From F23-B02 sp963613665 (GTDB taxonomy: Bacteria; Bacillota; Clostridia; Oscillospirales; Oscillospiraceae), in NCBI GenBank assembly GCA_963613665.1, contig CAVEAL010000010.1, positions 1 through 64,000 of the forward strand: a stretch of DNA of 64,000 nucleotides, read 5' to 3'. Positions 47,732 through 55,725 of the stretch are shown here, one piece after another. The notes below the pieces were generated by a model, which saw only the letters and a list, made by a program, of their open reading frames with translations, was not told the origin of the DNA and did not search any database. The translations under genes and the position numbers were made by a program. Position 1 is the stretch's first letter. Each line of letters starts with the position of its first letter.

Positions 47732-49006
47732 GTGCTGCAGACAATGCGTAACGCATGGAAGATCGAGGACCTGCGTCATAAGATACTCTTTACGCTCGTC
47801 ATCATCCTCCTTTACCGCCTCGGTAATGCCGTTCCCGTTCCTTACGTCAACATCGATGCCCTCAACTCGTATTTCTCGCAGATGCAGAATACCGTTCTCG
47901 GCCTGCTGAACGTTATGAGCGGCGGCGCGTTTTCCAACGCAACCATCTTTGCACTGTCCATCCAGCCCTACATCAATGCATCCATCATCATTCAGCTCCT
48001 GTGCATCGCCATCCCCGCACTTGAGCGTATGAGCAAGGAGGAGGGCGAGGAAGGCAAAAAGAAAATCGCCTCCATCACCCGCTACACGACCGTAGCGATC
48101 GGCCTTATCCAGGGCTTTGCCTACTACTACATGATCCTGAAGTACGGCTTCCTCACCTCCGACGGCGAGGGCGTCTGGGCAGCGATCGTGATCATCCTGA
48201 CCTTCACCTCGGGCTCTGCCCTTATCATGTGGCTCGGCGAGCAGATCACGGAGTTCGGTATCGGCAACGGTATTTCCATCATCCTGTTTGCAAGTATCGT
48301 TTCCCGTTTCCCGCCGTCCCTGTACCAGATGATCACCAACACAATAAACGGCACCGTGGCATGGTGGGTCAACGTCCTCCTGCTCCTCGGCGCACTTGCG
48401 ATGATCGTCCTGATCGTTCTGATCAACGACTCCGAGCGCCGCATCCCCGTCCAGTACGCCAAGCGCGTGGTCGGACGCAAGATGTACGGCGGCCAGAGCA
48501 CTCACCTTCCCATGAAGGTCAATATGTCCGGCGTTCTGCCCATCATCTTCGCTCAGTCGATAGCGACCCTGCCCGCGACCATCGCGGCATTCACCGGCCA
48601 CTCCGACAGCGCATGGGCAAGCACCACCAGCATCCCCTATGCGATAATCTACTTCCTGCTGATCATCTTCTTCGCGTACTTCTACTCCACCATCCAGTTC
48701 AATCCCGTGGAGGTCGCAAACAACCTCAAGAAGAACGGCGGCTACATCCCTGGCTTCCGCCCGGGCAAGCCGACCAGCGAGTTTATCAAGAAAGTGCTCA
48801 ACAAGATCACCCTGTTCGGCGCGATCTACCTGGGCATTATCGCAATAGTTCCTATCCTCATCAGCCACTTCAGCACCTCCGCTTCCCTCAGCGGCATCTC
48901 CCTCGGCGGCACCTCGATAATCATCGTTGTCGGTGTTGCGCTTGAGACCGTCCGCGCACTCGAGGCACAGATGCTGATGCGCAACTACAAGGGCTTCCTT
49001 AGCTAA
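47732..49006 (+). CDS. secY: Preprotein translocase channel subunit SecY
   Basis: A 424-residue membrane channel with ten expected helices, the partner of SecA. Family segments: HKILFTLVIILLYRLGNAVP, SIQPYINASIIIQLL, RFPPSLYQ and the cytoplasmic loop with GFRPGKPTSEFI. The start is GTG at 47732, right after the rplO stop, with GAGGTG 6 bases before; ATG at 47744 is a possible alternative. Confidence 0.98.
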   Translation: MLQTMRNAWKIEDLRHKILFTLVIILLYRLGNAVPVPYVNIDALNSYFSQMQNTVLGLLNVMSGGAFSNATIFALSIQPYINASIIIQLLCIAIPALERMSKEEGEEGKKKIASITRYTTVAIGLIQGFAYYYMILKYGFLTSDGEGVWAAIVIILTFTSGSALIMWLGEQITEFGIGNGISIILFASIVSRFPPSLYQMITNTINGTVAWWVNVLLLLGALAMIVLIVLINDSERRIPVQYAKRVVGRKMYGGQSTHLPMKVNMSGVLPIIFAQSIATLPATIAAFTGHSDSAWASTTSIPYAIIYFLLIIFFAYFYSTIQFNPVEVANNLKKNGGYIPGFRPGKPTSEFIKKVLNKITLFGAIYLGIIAIVPILISHFSTSASLSGISLGGTSIIIVVGVALETVRALEAQMLMRNYKGFLS

Positions 49007-49022
49007 GAAGAGGTGCAGTGAT

Positions 49023-49655
49023 ATGAAGCTTATACTTTTAGGCGCCCCCGGCGCAGGTAAAGGTACACAGGCGGAGATACTCAGCCGTATGCTCTCTATC
49101 CCCACCATTTCGACCGGCAATATCCTCCGTGCGGCCATGAAAAACGGCACGCCCGTAGGTCTGCAGGCTAAGGCATATGTGGAAAGCGGCAAGCTCGTTC
49201 CCGACGATGTCATCATCGGCATCGTTAACGAGCGCCTGGCAGAGCCCGACTGCAAGAACGGCTATATCCTCGACGGTATGCCCAGGACCATCCCTCAGGC
49301 CGAAGCGCTTGAGCAGGCCGGCATCGACATCGACTGTGCACTGTCTATCGAGATAGCGGACGAGACGATAGTTGACCGCATGTCCGGACGCAGGACCTGC
49401 AAGGATTGCAGCCAGACCTTCCACATCGTGTCCAATCCTCCGAAGGTTGAGGGCAAGTGCGATTTCTGCGGCGGCGAGCTGACCATCCGCAAGGATGACG
49501 CTCCCGAGACAGTCAAGGCGCGTCTTGCCACCTACCACAAGGAGACCGAGCCTCTCAAGGCTTTCTATGAAAGCCGCGGCAAGCTCAAGAGCGTTGACAA
49601 TCAGCCGACTATTGAGGCAACGACTGAGGTTATCAAGGCTGCCTTAGGGATCTGA
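49023..49655 (+). CDS. adk: Adenylate kinase
   Basis: A 210-residue enzyme (2 ADP to ATP and AMP). P-loop GAPGAGKGTQ at the N-terminus, DGMPRTIPQAEAL in the core. The lid has four Cys (CKDCSQTFHIV and CDFCGG), the zinc-binding form of Gram-positive adenylate kinases. Confidence 0.98.
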   Translation: MKLILLGAPGAGKGTQAEILSRMLSIPTISTGNILRAAMKNGTPVGLQAKAYVESGKLVPDDVIIGIVNERLAEPDCKNGYILDGMPRTIPQAEALEQAGIDIDCALSIEIADETIVDRMSGRRTCKDCSQTFHIVSNPPKVEGKCDFCGGELTIRKDDAPETVKARLATYHKETEPLKAFYESRGKLKSVDNQPTIEATTEVIKAALGI

Positions 49656-49658
49656 GCT

Positions 49659-50435
49659 ATGTCGAGAGATCCAATCATAATTAAAACAGCTCGTGAGATC
49701 GAGATCATGCGCAAGGCGGGAGCAATCACCGCCGGCGCACGGTCCGTCGCACGCGCCGCGATAGCCGACGGTCTGACCACAAGACAGATCGACCGTGAGA
49801 TCAACGACTTTATCATAAAGTCGCGCGCCATTCCGACCTTCAAGGGTTACGGCGGCTTTCCGGCAAGCACCTGCCTTTCCGTAAACGAGGAGGTCATCCA
49901 CGGCATCCCCGGTAAGCGCGTCATACGCAGCGGCGATATTGTCTCCGTTGATGTCGGTGCGACCTTCGGCGGCTTTGTGGGCGACTGTGCGGGCACTTAC
50001 CCCTGCGGCGAGGTCTCCGAGCAGGCAAAAAAACTCATTGAAGTCACGCGCCAGAGCTTTTTTGAGGGACTTAAATTTGCAAGAGCCGGCTACCGTATCA
50101 ACGATATCGGCTCCGCAATACAGGAATATGCCGAGTCGCACGGCTACGGCGTTGTGCGCGACTATGTCGGCCACGGCGTCGGCCGCAATATGCACGAGGC
50201 TCCCGAGGTCCCTAACTACAGTATAAAAGGCAAAAGGGCCAATCCCCGTCTCGTCGCGGGCATGACGATAGCCATCGAGCCGATGATAACGGCCGGCGGC
50301 TACGGCGTTCACGTTCTCGATAACGACTGGACGGTCGTGACCAATGACGGAAGCCTTGCCGCACATTATGAGAACACGATCCTCATAACCGACGGCGAGG
50401 CAGAGATACTCACTATGGCAGAGAACATTGACTGA
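49659..50435 (+). CDS. map: Methionine aminopeptidase type I
   Basis: A 258-residue dinuclear metal enzyme that removes initiator Met. Metal ligands are visible in VSVDVGATFGGFVGDCAGTY, YVGHGVGRNMHEAPEVPNY and the C-terminal IAIEPMIT and HYENTILIT. It starts 3 bases after adk. Confidence 0.97.
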   Translation: MSRDPIIIKTAREIEIMRKAGAITAGARSVARAAIADGLTTRQIDREINDFIIKSRAIPTFKGYGGFPASTCLSVNEEVIHGIPGKRVIRSGDIVSVDVGATFGGFVGDCAGTYPCGEVSEQAKKLIEVTRQSFFEGLKFARAGYRINDIGSAIQEYAESHGYGVVRDYVGHGVGRNMHEAPEVPNYSIKGKRANPRLVAGMTIAIEPMITAGGYGVHVLDNDWTVVTNDGSLAAHYENTILITDGEAEILTMAENID

Positions 50436-50468
50436 CATTTCGTCAAACCGACCAGGAGGAAAATTATT

Positions 50469-50687
50469 TTGGCAAAAGACGACGTAATCGAACTCGAGGG
50501 CACGGTGGTCGAGTCCCTGCCCAACACCATGTTTATGGTCGATATCGGCCAGGGTCACACGATCCTCGCCCATATCTCCGGTAAGCTCAGAATGAACTTC
50601 ATCAGGATCCTCCCCGGCGATAAGGTCACGGTGCAGATGTCTCCGTACGATCTGACCCGCGGACGCATCACCTGGAGAAGTAAGTAG
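50469..50687 (+). CDS. infA: Translation initiation factor IF-1
   Basis: A 72-residue OB-fold factor that binds the A site at initiation (DVIELEGTVVESLPNTMFMV; ILPGDKVTVQMSPYDLTRGR). The only start consistent with the length is TTG at 50469, 9 bases after AGGAGG; an initiation factor starting with TTG may limit its own synthesis. Confidence 0.97.
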   Translation: MAKDDVIELEGTVVESLPNTMFMVDIGQGHTILAHISGKLRMNFIRILPGDKVTVQMSPYDLTRGRITWRSK

Positions 50688-50699
50688 GAGGTAAAACAA

Positions 50700-50813
50700 A
50701 TGAAAGTAAGACCTTCCGTGAAGCCTATGTGCGAAAAGTGCAAGATCATCAAGCGCAAGGGCAAAGTCATGGTAATTTGCGAAAACCCCAAGCATAAGCA
50801 GAGACAGGGCTGA
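50700..50813 (+). CDS. rpmJ: 50S ribosomal protein L36
   Basis: A 37-residue zinc-ribbon protein: MKVRPSVKPMCEKCKIIKRK and a C-terminal CENPKHKQRQG, with the C-C-C-H metal set. GGAGG upstream. A 125-base spacer follows before rpsM, with partial dyads (CCCGC/GCGGG at about 50854-50881) but no clear promoter. Confidence 0.97.
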   Translation: MKVRPSVKPMCEKCKIIKRKGKVMVICENPKHKQRQG

Positions 50814-50938
50814 TAATCACCCCAGCTCGTCCGACAAAAGTAAGATCCCGCATGGACCGCAAGGCTCCCTCCGGCGGGAATAAGCCAAGCGGATCCGCCC
50901 AAATGCGGAATAATAATCGAAAGGAATGATCGATCAAT

Positions 50939-51307
50939 ATGGCACGTATAGCCGGCGTTGACCTGCCCAAGGACAAGAGAATTGAGATAGGACTCACTTA
51001 TGTCTACGGTATCGGCAGAACCAGCGCAAACAAAATACTGGCAATGACCGGTATAAATCCCGACACCCGCGTAAAAGACCTCACCGAAGAGGAAGAAGCA
51101 AAGCTGCGTGAGTGCATTGACCACAACTTCATCGTCGAAGGCGACCTGCGCCGCAGTGTGGCGCTCGATATCAAGCGCCTGACCGAGATCGGCTGCTATC
51201 GCGGCCTGCGTCACCGCCGCGGTCTGCCCGTTCGCGGACAGCGCAGCAAGACCAATGCCCGTACCCGCAAGGGTCCGAAACGCACCATCGCAAATAAGAA
51301 GAAGTAA
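50939..51307 (+). CDS. rpsM: 30S ribosomal protein S13
   Basis: A 122-residue 30S head protein (ARIAGVDLPKDKRIEIGLTY; GLRHRRGLPVRGQRSKTNAR). Standard length; GGAATG-type site upstream. Confidence 0.98.
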   Translation: MARIAGVDLPKDKRIEIGLTYVYGIGRTSANKILAMTGINPDTRVKDLTEEEEAKLRECIDHNFIVEGDLRRSVALDIKRLTEIGCYRGLRHRRGLPVRGQRSKTNARTRKGPKRTIANKKK

Positions 51308-51322
51308 GGAGGGATATGAATT

Positions 51323-51721
51323 ATGGCAGCAAATGCAAAGAAAAAAGTCAGAACACGCCGCAGAGAGCGTAAGAACATTGAAAAGGGCCAGGTTCATATC
51401 AGCTCTTCCTTCAATAACACCATGGTCACCATCACCGACACCCAGGGCAACGCACTTTCCTGGGCATCTGCCGGCGGCATGGGCTTCCGTGGCAGCAGAA
51501 AGTCCACCCCCTTCGCAGCTCAGACCGCAGCAGAGACTGCCGCAAAGGCAGCTATGGAGCATGGTCTGAAGACCGTCGAAGTGTTCGTCAAGGGCCCCGG
51601 CTCGGGCAGAGAGGCAGCTATCCGCGCTCTGCAGACTGCGGGTCTTGAAGTAACGATGATCAAGGACGTTACCCCCATTCCTCACAATGGCTGCCGTCCT
51701 CCGAAACGTCGTCGTGTCTAA
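51323..51721 (+). CDS. rpsK: 30S ribosomal protein S11
   Basis: A 132-residue platform protein (GQVHISSSFNNTMVTITDTQ; TPIPHNGCRPPKRRRV). AAGGAGGG upstream. Confidence 0.98.
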   Translation: MAANAKKKVRTRRRERKNIEKGQVHISSSFNNTMVTITDTQGNALSWASAGGMGFRGSRKSTPFAAQTAAETAAKAAMEHGLKTVEVFVKGPGSGREAAIRALQTAGLEVTMIKDVTPIPHNGCRPPKRRRV

Positions 51722-51740
51722 TTGAAGGAGGGAAAGACAA

Positions 51741-52364
51741 ATGGCAAGATATACTGAAGCAGTCTGCCGCCTGTGCCGCAGAGAAGGTCAGAAGCTCTTC
51801 CTGAAGGGCGACCGCTGCTACACCAAGTGCGCGCTTGAGAACAGATCCTATGCACCCGGCCAGCACGGCCAGGGCCGCAGCAAGAGCTCCGAGTACGGCC
51901 TGCAGCTCCGCGAGAAGCAGAAGGCAAAGAGATACTACGGCGTTCTTGAGAGTCAGTTCCGCAGCTACTATGAGATGGCAGAGCGCCGTCCCGGCAAGAC
52001 CGGCGAGAACCTCCTGAGCATCCTTGAGTGCCGTCTGGACAACGTCGTGTACCGCCTCGGCTTCGCAATGAGCCGCGCCGAAGCACGTCAGATGGTCAGC
52101 CACGGTCACTTCACCGTAAACGGCCGCAAGGTCAACATCCCCAGCTATCAGGTAAAGCCCGGCATGGTCATTACTCTGAAAGAGAGCAGCCGCGGTCTTG
52201 AGAAGATCAAGGCCAATGTTGAGGCAAACAGCTCACGTCCCGCACCCAAGTGGCTTGAGTACGACGCAAACAACATGATCGCTAAGGTCGTCGCAGTGCC
52301 CGCACGCGATGATATCGACCTCCCCATTGAGGAGCGCCTCATCGTCGAGTTGTACTCCAAGTAA
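51741..52364 (+). CDS. rpsD: 30S ribosomal protein S4
   Basis: A 207-residue primary 16S binder and, in many bacteria, autogenous regulator. The N-terminal zinc-type Cys set is present (CRLCRREGQKLFLKGDRCYT, then C-A-L-E). The S4 domain is visible as RLDNVVYRLGFAMSRAEARQ. An 80-base spacer with a GGCGCA/TGCGCC hairpin precedes rpoA. Confidence 0.98.
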   Translation: MARYTEAVCRLCRREGQKLFLKGDRCYTKCALENRSYAPGQHGQGRSKSSEYGLQLREKQKAKRYYGVLESQFRSYYEMAERRPGKTGENLLSILECRLDNVVYRLGFAMSRAEARQMVSHGHFTVNGRKVNIPSYQVKPGMVITLKESSRGLEKIKANVEANSSRPAPKWLEYDANNMIAKVVAVPARDDIDLPIEERLIVELYSK

Positions 52365-52446
52365 TACAGATACCCTCAATTGGTAAGCTGACAAAACTCA
52401 GGGCGCAGATTATGCGCCGAACTTAATAAGGAGGGTTATATTTAAT

Positions 52447-53397
52447 ATGATCGAAATAGAAAAGCCGCGTATAGAGTGCATTGAAACTCCGACAGACAGC
52501 TCCTATGGCAAGTACATCATAGAGCCGCTGGAGCGCGGCTACGGCACGACACTTGGTAACTCTCTGCGCAGGGTCTTATTGTCCTCGCTTCCCGGTACAG
52601 CCGCAACCTCGATAAAGATCGCAGGTGTGCAGCACGAATTTTCGACCATCCCCGGTGTCAAGGAAGACGTGACCGAGATCGTTCTTAACGTAAAGAGCAT
52701 CATCGCACGCCTCCACTCCGAGGAGCCCAAGACCGTCTACATCGAGGCCGTCGGCGAAGGCGTTGTCACCGCCGGCGACATCAAGGCAGACGCCGAGGTC
52801 GAGATACTCAACCCCGAGCAGCCCATAGCTACCCTCGGACCGGACGGTGCGCTCTCCATGGAGCTTACCTTCGATCACGGCAGGGGCTATGTGTCCGCGG
52901 ACAAGAACAAAACGGCCCAAACCGCAATCGGGACCATCCCCGTTGATTCTATCTACACACCCGTTCTGAAGGTCAACTACTCGGTCGAGAATACCCGCGT
53001 GGGCAATCAGACCGACTTTGACAAGCTGACGATAGAGGTGTGGACGGACAAGACCATCACCGCGCGTGATGCGGTCTCCCTCGGTGCAAAGATACTTTGC
53101 GACCACTTCACTCTGTTCACCGATCTGTCCGACGCGGTCGGCAGCCGCCCGATCGTCGTCGAAAAGACCGAAACCCAGCGTGATAAGGTCCTCGAGATGA
53201 CCATCGAAGAGCTCGATCTGTCCGTGAGAAGCTTCAACTGCCTCAAACGAGCAAACATCAACACTGTTGAGGACCTCATCTCCAAGACTCAGGATGAGAT
53301 GATCAAGGTCCGTAACCTTGGCCGCAAGTCCCTCGAGGAGGTCGAGCACAAGCTCGCCATGATGGGACTGTCTCTCGCGGACGAGGACAACAACTAA
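52447..53397 (+). CDS. rpoA: RNA polymerase alpha subunit
   Basis: A 316-residue subunit with an N-terminal assembly domain (EPLERGYGTTLGNSLRRVLL) and a C-terminal domain that contacts UP elements and activators (DLSVRSFNCLKRANINTVED; GRKSLEEVEHKLAMMGLSL). AAGGAGGG upstream. Confidence 0.98.
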   Translation: MIEIEKPRIECIETPTDSSYGKYIIEPLERGYGTTLGNSLRRVLLSSLPGTAATSIKIAGVQHEFSTIPGVKEDVTEIVLNVKSIIARLHSEEPKTVYIEAVGEGVVTAGDIKADAEVEILNPEQPIATLGPDGALSMELTFDHGRGYVSADKNKTAQTAIGTIPVDSIYTPVLKVNYSVENTRVGNQTDFDKLTIEVWTDKTITARDAVSLGAKILCDHFTLFTDLSDAVGSRPIVVEKTETQRDKVLEMTIEELDLSVRSFNCLKRANINTVEDLISKTQDEMIKVRNLGRKSLEEVEHKLAMMGLSLADEDNN

Positions 53398-53421
53398 CTC
53401 TAACAAGGAGGAAACACCGAA

Positions 53422-53763
53422 ATGCCCGGAACAAGAAAGCTCGGCAAGACGACCGATCAGCGTATGGCAATGCTCCGTCAGCAGGTCACCGATCTGCTCG
53501 ATAAGGGCCGCATGGAGACTACCGTCACCCGCGCCAAAGAGATCGCTCCCATGGCCGAGAAAATGATAAGCCTCGGCAAGAAAAAGGATCTGCCCGCATA
53601 CCGTCAGGCACTGGCCTTCATCACCCGTGAAGACGTTGCAAAGAAGACCTTTGACGAACTGAGCGTTAAGTATGCCGACCGCAACGGCGGCTACACCCGC
53701 ATCACCCGCATCGGACCTCGCCGCGGCGACGCAGCCGAGATGGCAGTCATCGAGCTGGTCTGA
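53422..53763 (+). CDS. rplQ: 50S ribosomal protein L17
   Basis: A 113-residue protein near the tunnel exit (TRKLGKTTDQRMAMLRQQVT; ITRIGPRRGDAAEMAVIELV). Last gene of the cluster; a terminator follows at 53782. Confidence 0.98.
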   Translation: MPGTRKLGKTTDQRMAMLRQQVTDLLDKGRMETTVTRAKEIAPMAEKMISLGKKKDLPAYRQALAFITREDVAKKTFDELSVKYADRNGGYTRITRIGPRRGDAAEMAVIELV

Positions 53764-53781
53764 TCAGCAATATAAACAAAG

Positions 53782-53810
53782 TAAAGCACCCCGTTTATCG
53801 GGGTGCTTTA
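53782..53810 (+). terminator. Terminator after rplQ, first copy
   Basis: Arms TAAAGCACCCCG and CGGGGTGCTTTA, loop TTTAT-type. No long T-run follows, only ATGG. A second copy differing in the loop lies at 54018-54044, 235 bases on. Confidence 0.75.
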
Positions 53811-53821
53811 TGGACTTTAAT

Positions 53822-54015
53822 GAAACTGTGCTGCAGAGGAGAGATAACCGCGCAGCGTGGGAGCTTGAGGGGGCAAGGCCCGCCTCAAGTTTGATTATAG
53901 CCATCAAAAATGTCCGGTACGGACTTTTTGACGAGCGCAGCGAGATTTTTTGTGAAAATTTATTTTCACAAAAAATGTGGCGTTTATAGCGCAAAAAACG
54001 CAGTTTTTTGTCGCT
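53822..54015 (+). other. Structured intergenic element, copy 2, between duplicated terminators
   Basis: The first part (53826-53889) aligns ungapped with 29370-29433 and includes the identical 18-base block GGGGGCAAGGCCCGCCTC. Its stem CTTGAGG/CCTCAAG shows T-A where copy 1 has C-G. Then come hairpins GTCCG/CGGAC (53910-53923), ATTTTTTGTGAAAA/TTTTCACAAAAAAT (53944-53975) and a GCGCAAAAAA/TTTTTTGTCGC arm pair (53989-54014). No gene is supported. Confidence 0.65.
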
Positions 54016-54017
54016 GT

Positions 54018-54044
54018 AAAGCACCCCGCTTGCCGGGGTGCTTT
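54018..54044 (+). terminator. Duplicated terminator, second copy
   Basis: Arms AAAGCACCCCG and CGGGGTGCTTT with loop CTTGC-type; same stem as 53782-53810. Confidence 0.75.
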
Positions 54045-54063
54045 CGGCGTTAGAGGTATTATT

Positions 54064-54567
54064 ATGCATGACGATCTGACAAAACAGGATATTGCGAAAA
54101 TGCAGGCAGAGCTTGACCACCGCAGGCTGGAGCTCATGCCGCAGCTCATAGAGGAGGTCAAGCGGACCCGCGCCTTCGGAGATCTGAGCGAAAACTTCGA
54201 GTACAAGGAGGCAAAGCGTGCTAAAAACCGCAACGCCAGCCGCATCCGCTATCTTGAGAACATGATAAAGTCCGCGCACATAATCGGCTCGGACTCGGCT
54301 GCCGACGAGGTGGGGCTTTACGACAAGGTCGAGATATACATTCCCGAGGACGACGAGACGAACGTCATCCAGGTCGTGACGACGATACGCACAGACCCCC
54401 TCAAGGGGCTTATCAGCCGTGAGTCGCCATTCGGCAGGGCGGTGCTCGGCAAAAAGGCCGGCGACCGCATCACGGTGTATGTAAACGACAATTACAGCTA
54501 CGATGCCGTCATCAAAAGCATCACAAAGGCCGAGGACGACGGCTCGGCGCCTATTCTGCAATATTGA
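54064..54567 (+). CDS. greA: GreA/GreB-family transcription elongation factor
   Basis: A 167-residue factor that rescues backtracked RNA polymerase by stimulating transcript cleavage. The N-terminal coiled coil (KMQAELDHRRLELMPQLIEE) holds the acidic tip GDLSENFEYKEAK, and the C-terminal FKBP-like domain ends with ISRESPFGRAVLGKKAGDRI. The ATG at 54064 follows AGAGGT; an upstream in-frame ATG lies inside the structured element and is rejected. It is downstream of rplQ but separated by two terminators. A GreA-like paralogue role is possible. Confidence 0.92.
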   Translation: MHDDLTKQDIAKMQAELDHRRLELMPQLIEEVKRTRAFGDLSENFEYKEAKRAKNRNASRIRYLENMIKSAHIIGSDSAADEVGLYDKVEIYIPEDDETNVIQVVTTIRTDPLKGLISRESPFGRAVLGKKAGDRITVYVNDNYSYDAVIKSITKAEDDGSAPILQY

Positions 54568-54598
54568 AAGATCCCCGACCGCGGTCGGGGACCTTTTC
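54568..54598. terminator. Terminator of the greA gene
   Basis: Arms GATCCCCGACC and GGTCGGGGACC with GC loop, then TTTT; it also serves the convergent lipoprotein gene. Confidence 0.85.
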
Positions 54599-54604
54599 AT
54601 AATA

Positions 54605-55579
54605 TCACTCGAATTTTTCGGGGTACAGGACCTGAGCTATGGCCTCTACGGTCGGGACGCAGCGTATGCCGGGCATGGCGTTTTCCAGCGATATGCGGAT
54701 AAAGCGCTCGTTTTTCACGCAGTCGAGCTGCGAGAGCTGCTCGTCGGCCTTGAGCGCGGCGACCTTCTCGTCGTAGCCTGAGCCGGAGTAGTCGTGAATG
54801 ACGATGCACCACGGATCGGCGGCGGCAAGGGCGGAGGTCTCTACGACATCCCAGGCCTTTGTGAGCTCAGCGAAGGCGTTTACGCCTCCGGCTGCGGCTA
54901 TGTATGCCGACTCGATGTTCGAACTGCCCGCGGTATAGAGCTTGCCGCCTATAAAGCTGTCGAGAACGAAAACGCTGCGGGGTTCGCTCACGTCGCCGAG
55001 CCTATCGGCAAGAGCCTCAAGGCATATGCTCTGCTCGCCTACGAGCTCCTCAATATTGTCCACAAGGAACACCTTGCCGAGATCGCGCAGCTCCTGCCAC
55101 AGAGCCTCGATCGTCTCGGCCTCGCTGACGTACACGCATATGCCTGCGCTTTCAAGCTGCGCCACCGTCAGCTCATCGTCAAATATCCACGAGCTTGCGT
55201 ACAGAAAGTCGCAGCCGCTGCCGATTATCTGCTCGGCCGTGGGGTAGCCGGCGCTGAGCGTGGGGATGCCTTCGACAGCGTCTGCATACTCGGCAAGAGC
55301 GCCGAGCGAGTGATTTTCCATGCACTTGCCGATGACCTTATCCTCAAGGCCGAGCGCGCAGAAAAGCTCCGTGCAGTTGGGACCTGCCGTCACGACCTTC
55401 TGCGGAAGCTCGGTAACGGTGCTGAGCTTGCCGTGATTGCGGAAGCTCACGGGCGCGTAGCTGCTCACCGGCGTCGGCTCGGCGGTGGGCTGAGCGCTCG
55501 GCTCGGGCTCGCCGCCGCTGCATGCACACAGCGAAAATGCCGCGGCAAGGCACAGTAAAAGTGCAATTATTCTTTTCAT
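54605..55579 (-). CDS. ABC-type metal-chelate/cobalamin binding lipoprotein (BtuF/FhuD-like)
   Basis: A 324-residue lipoprotein (lipobox SLCACS) with a TroA/BtuF-type two-lobe fold. Segments: KVVTAGPNCTELFCALGLED, GYPTAEQIIGSGCDFLYAS, LYTAGSSNIESAYIAAAGG and a C-terminal RFIRISLENAMPGIRCVPTV. A Pro/Glu-rich linker (EPEPSAQPTAEPTPVSSY) follows the lipid anchor. No permease or ATPase gene is nearby. Ligand could be a ferric siderophore, haem or cobalamin; the sequence does not decide. Confidence 0.87.
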   Translation of the reverse strand: MKRIIALLLCLAAAFSLCACSGGEPEPSAQPTAEPTPVSSYAPVSFRNHGKLSTVTELPQKVVTAGPNCTELFCALGLEDKVIGKCMENHSLGALAEYADAVEGIPTLSAGYPTAEQIIGSGCDFLYASSWIFDDELTVAQLESAGICVYVSEAETIEALWQELRDLGKVFLVDNIEELVGEQSICLEALADRLGDVSEPRSVFVLDSFIGGKLYTAGSSNIESAYIAAAGGVNAFAELTKAWDVVETSALAAADPWCIVIHDYSGSGYDEKVAALKADEQLSQLDCVKNERFIRISLENAMPGIRCVPTVEAIAQVLYPEKFE

Positions 55580-55614
55580 ATCTGTCTCCTTTGCGAGAAA
55601 AGCTGGCTGAGAAC

Positions 55615-55643
55615 ACTATACCATTATATAATTGGCAATTCAA
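55615..55643 (-). promoter_or_regulatory. Promoter of the binding-lipoprotein gene
   Basis: Minus strand TTGAAT (55638-55643), 17-base spacer, TATAGT (55615-55620). No Fur-like dyad was evident beside it. Confidence 0.7.
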
Positions 55644-55657
55644 CAAGAAAAAAGTCG

Positions 55658-55686
55658 TTGAGCGCAAGAGAAATATGTGTTACTAT
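55658..55686 (+). promoter_or_regulatory. Promoter of the envelope operon
   Basis: TTGAGC (55658-55663), 17-base spacer, TACTAT (55681-55686), about 40 bases before the first ATG; it is divergent from the lipoprotein promoter. Confidence 0.7.
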
Positions 55687-55725
55687 ATATATTTGTCGAA
55701 AAGTATCTTCCGGAGGCATTGATAT

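Noticed and set aside
46412..49255. A very long open frame antisense to rpsE, rpmD, rplO and secY
   Set aside because: It mirrors the codon bias of the sense genes, has low-complexity composition, no ribosome binding site and no family similarity, while the plus-strand genes are certain.
53977..54063. Longer N-terminus for the GreA-like protein
   Set aside because: The extra 29 codons are translated from the structured element and terminator and have no similarity; the ATG at 54064 has its own ribosome binding site.
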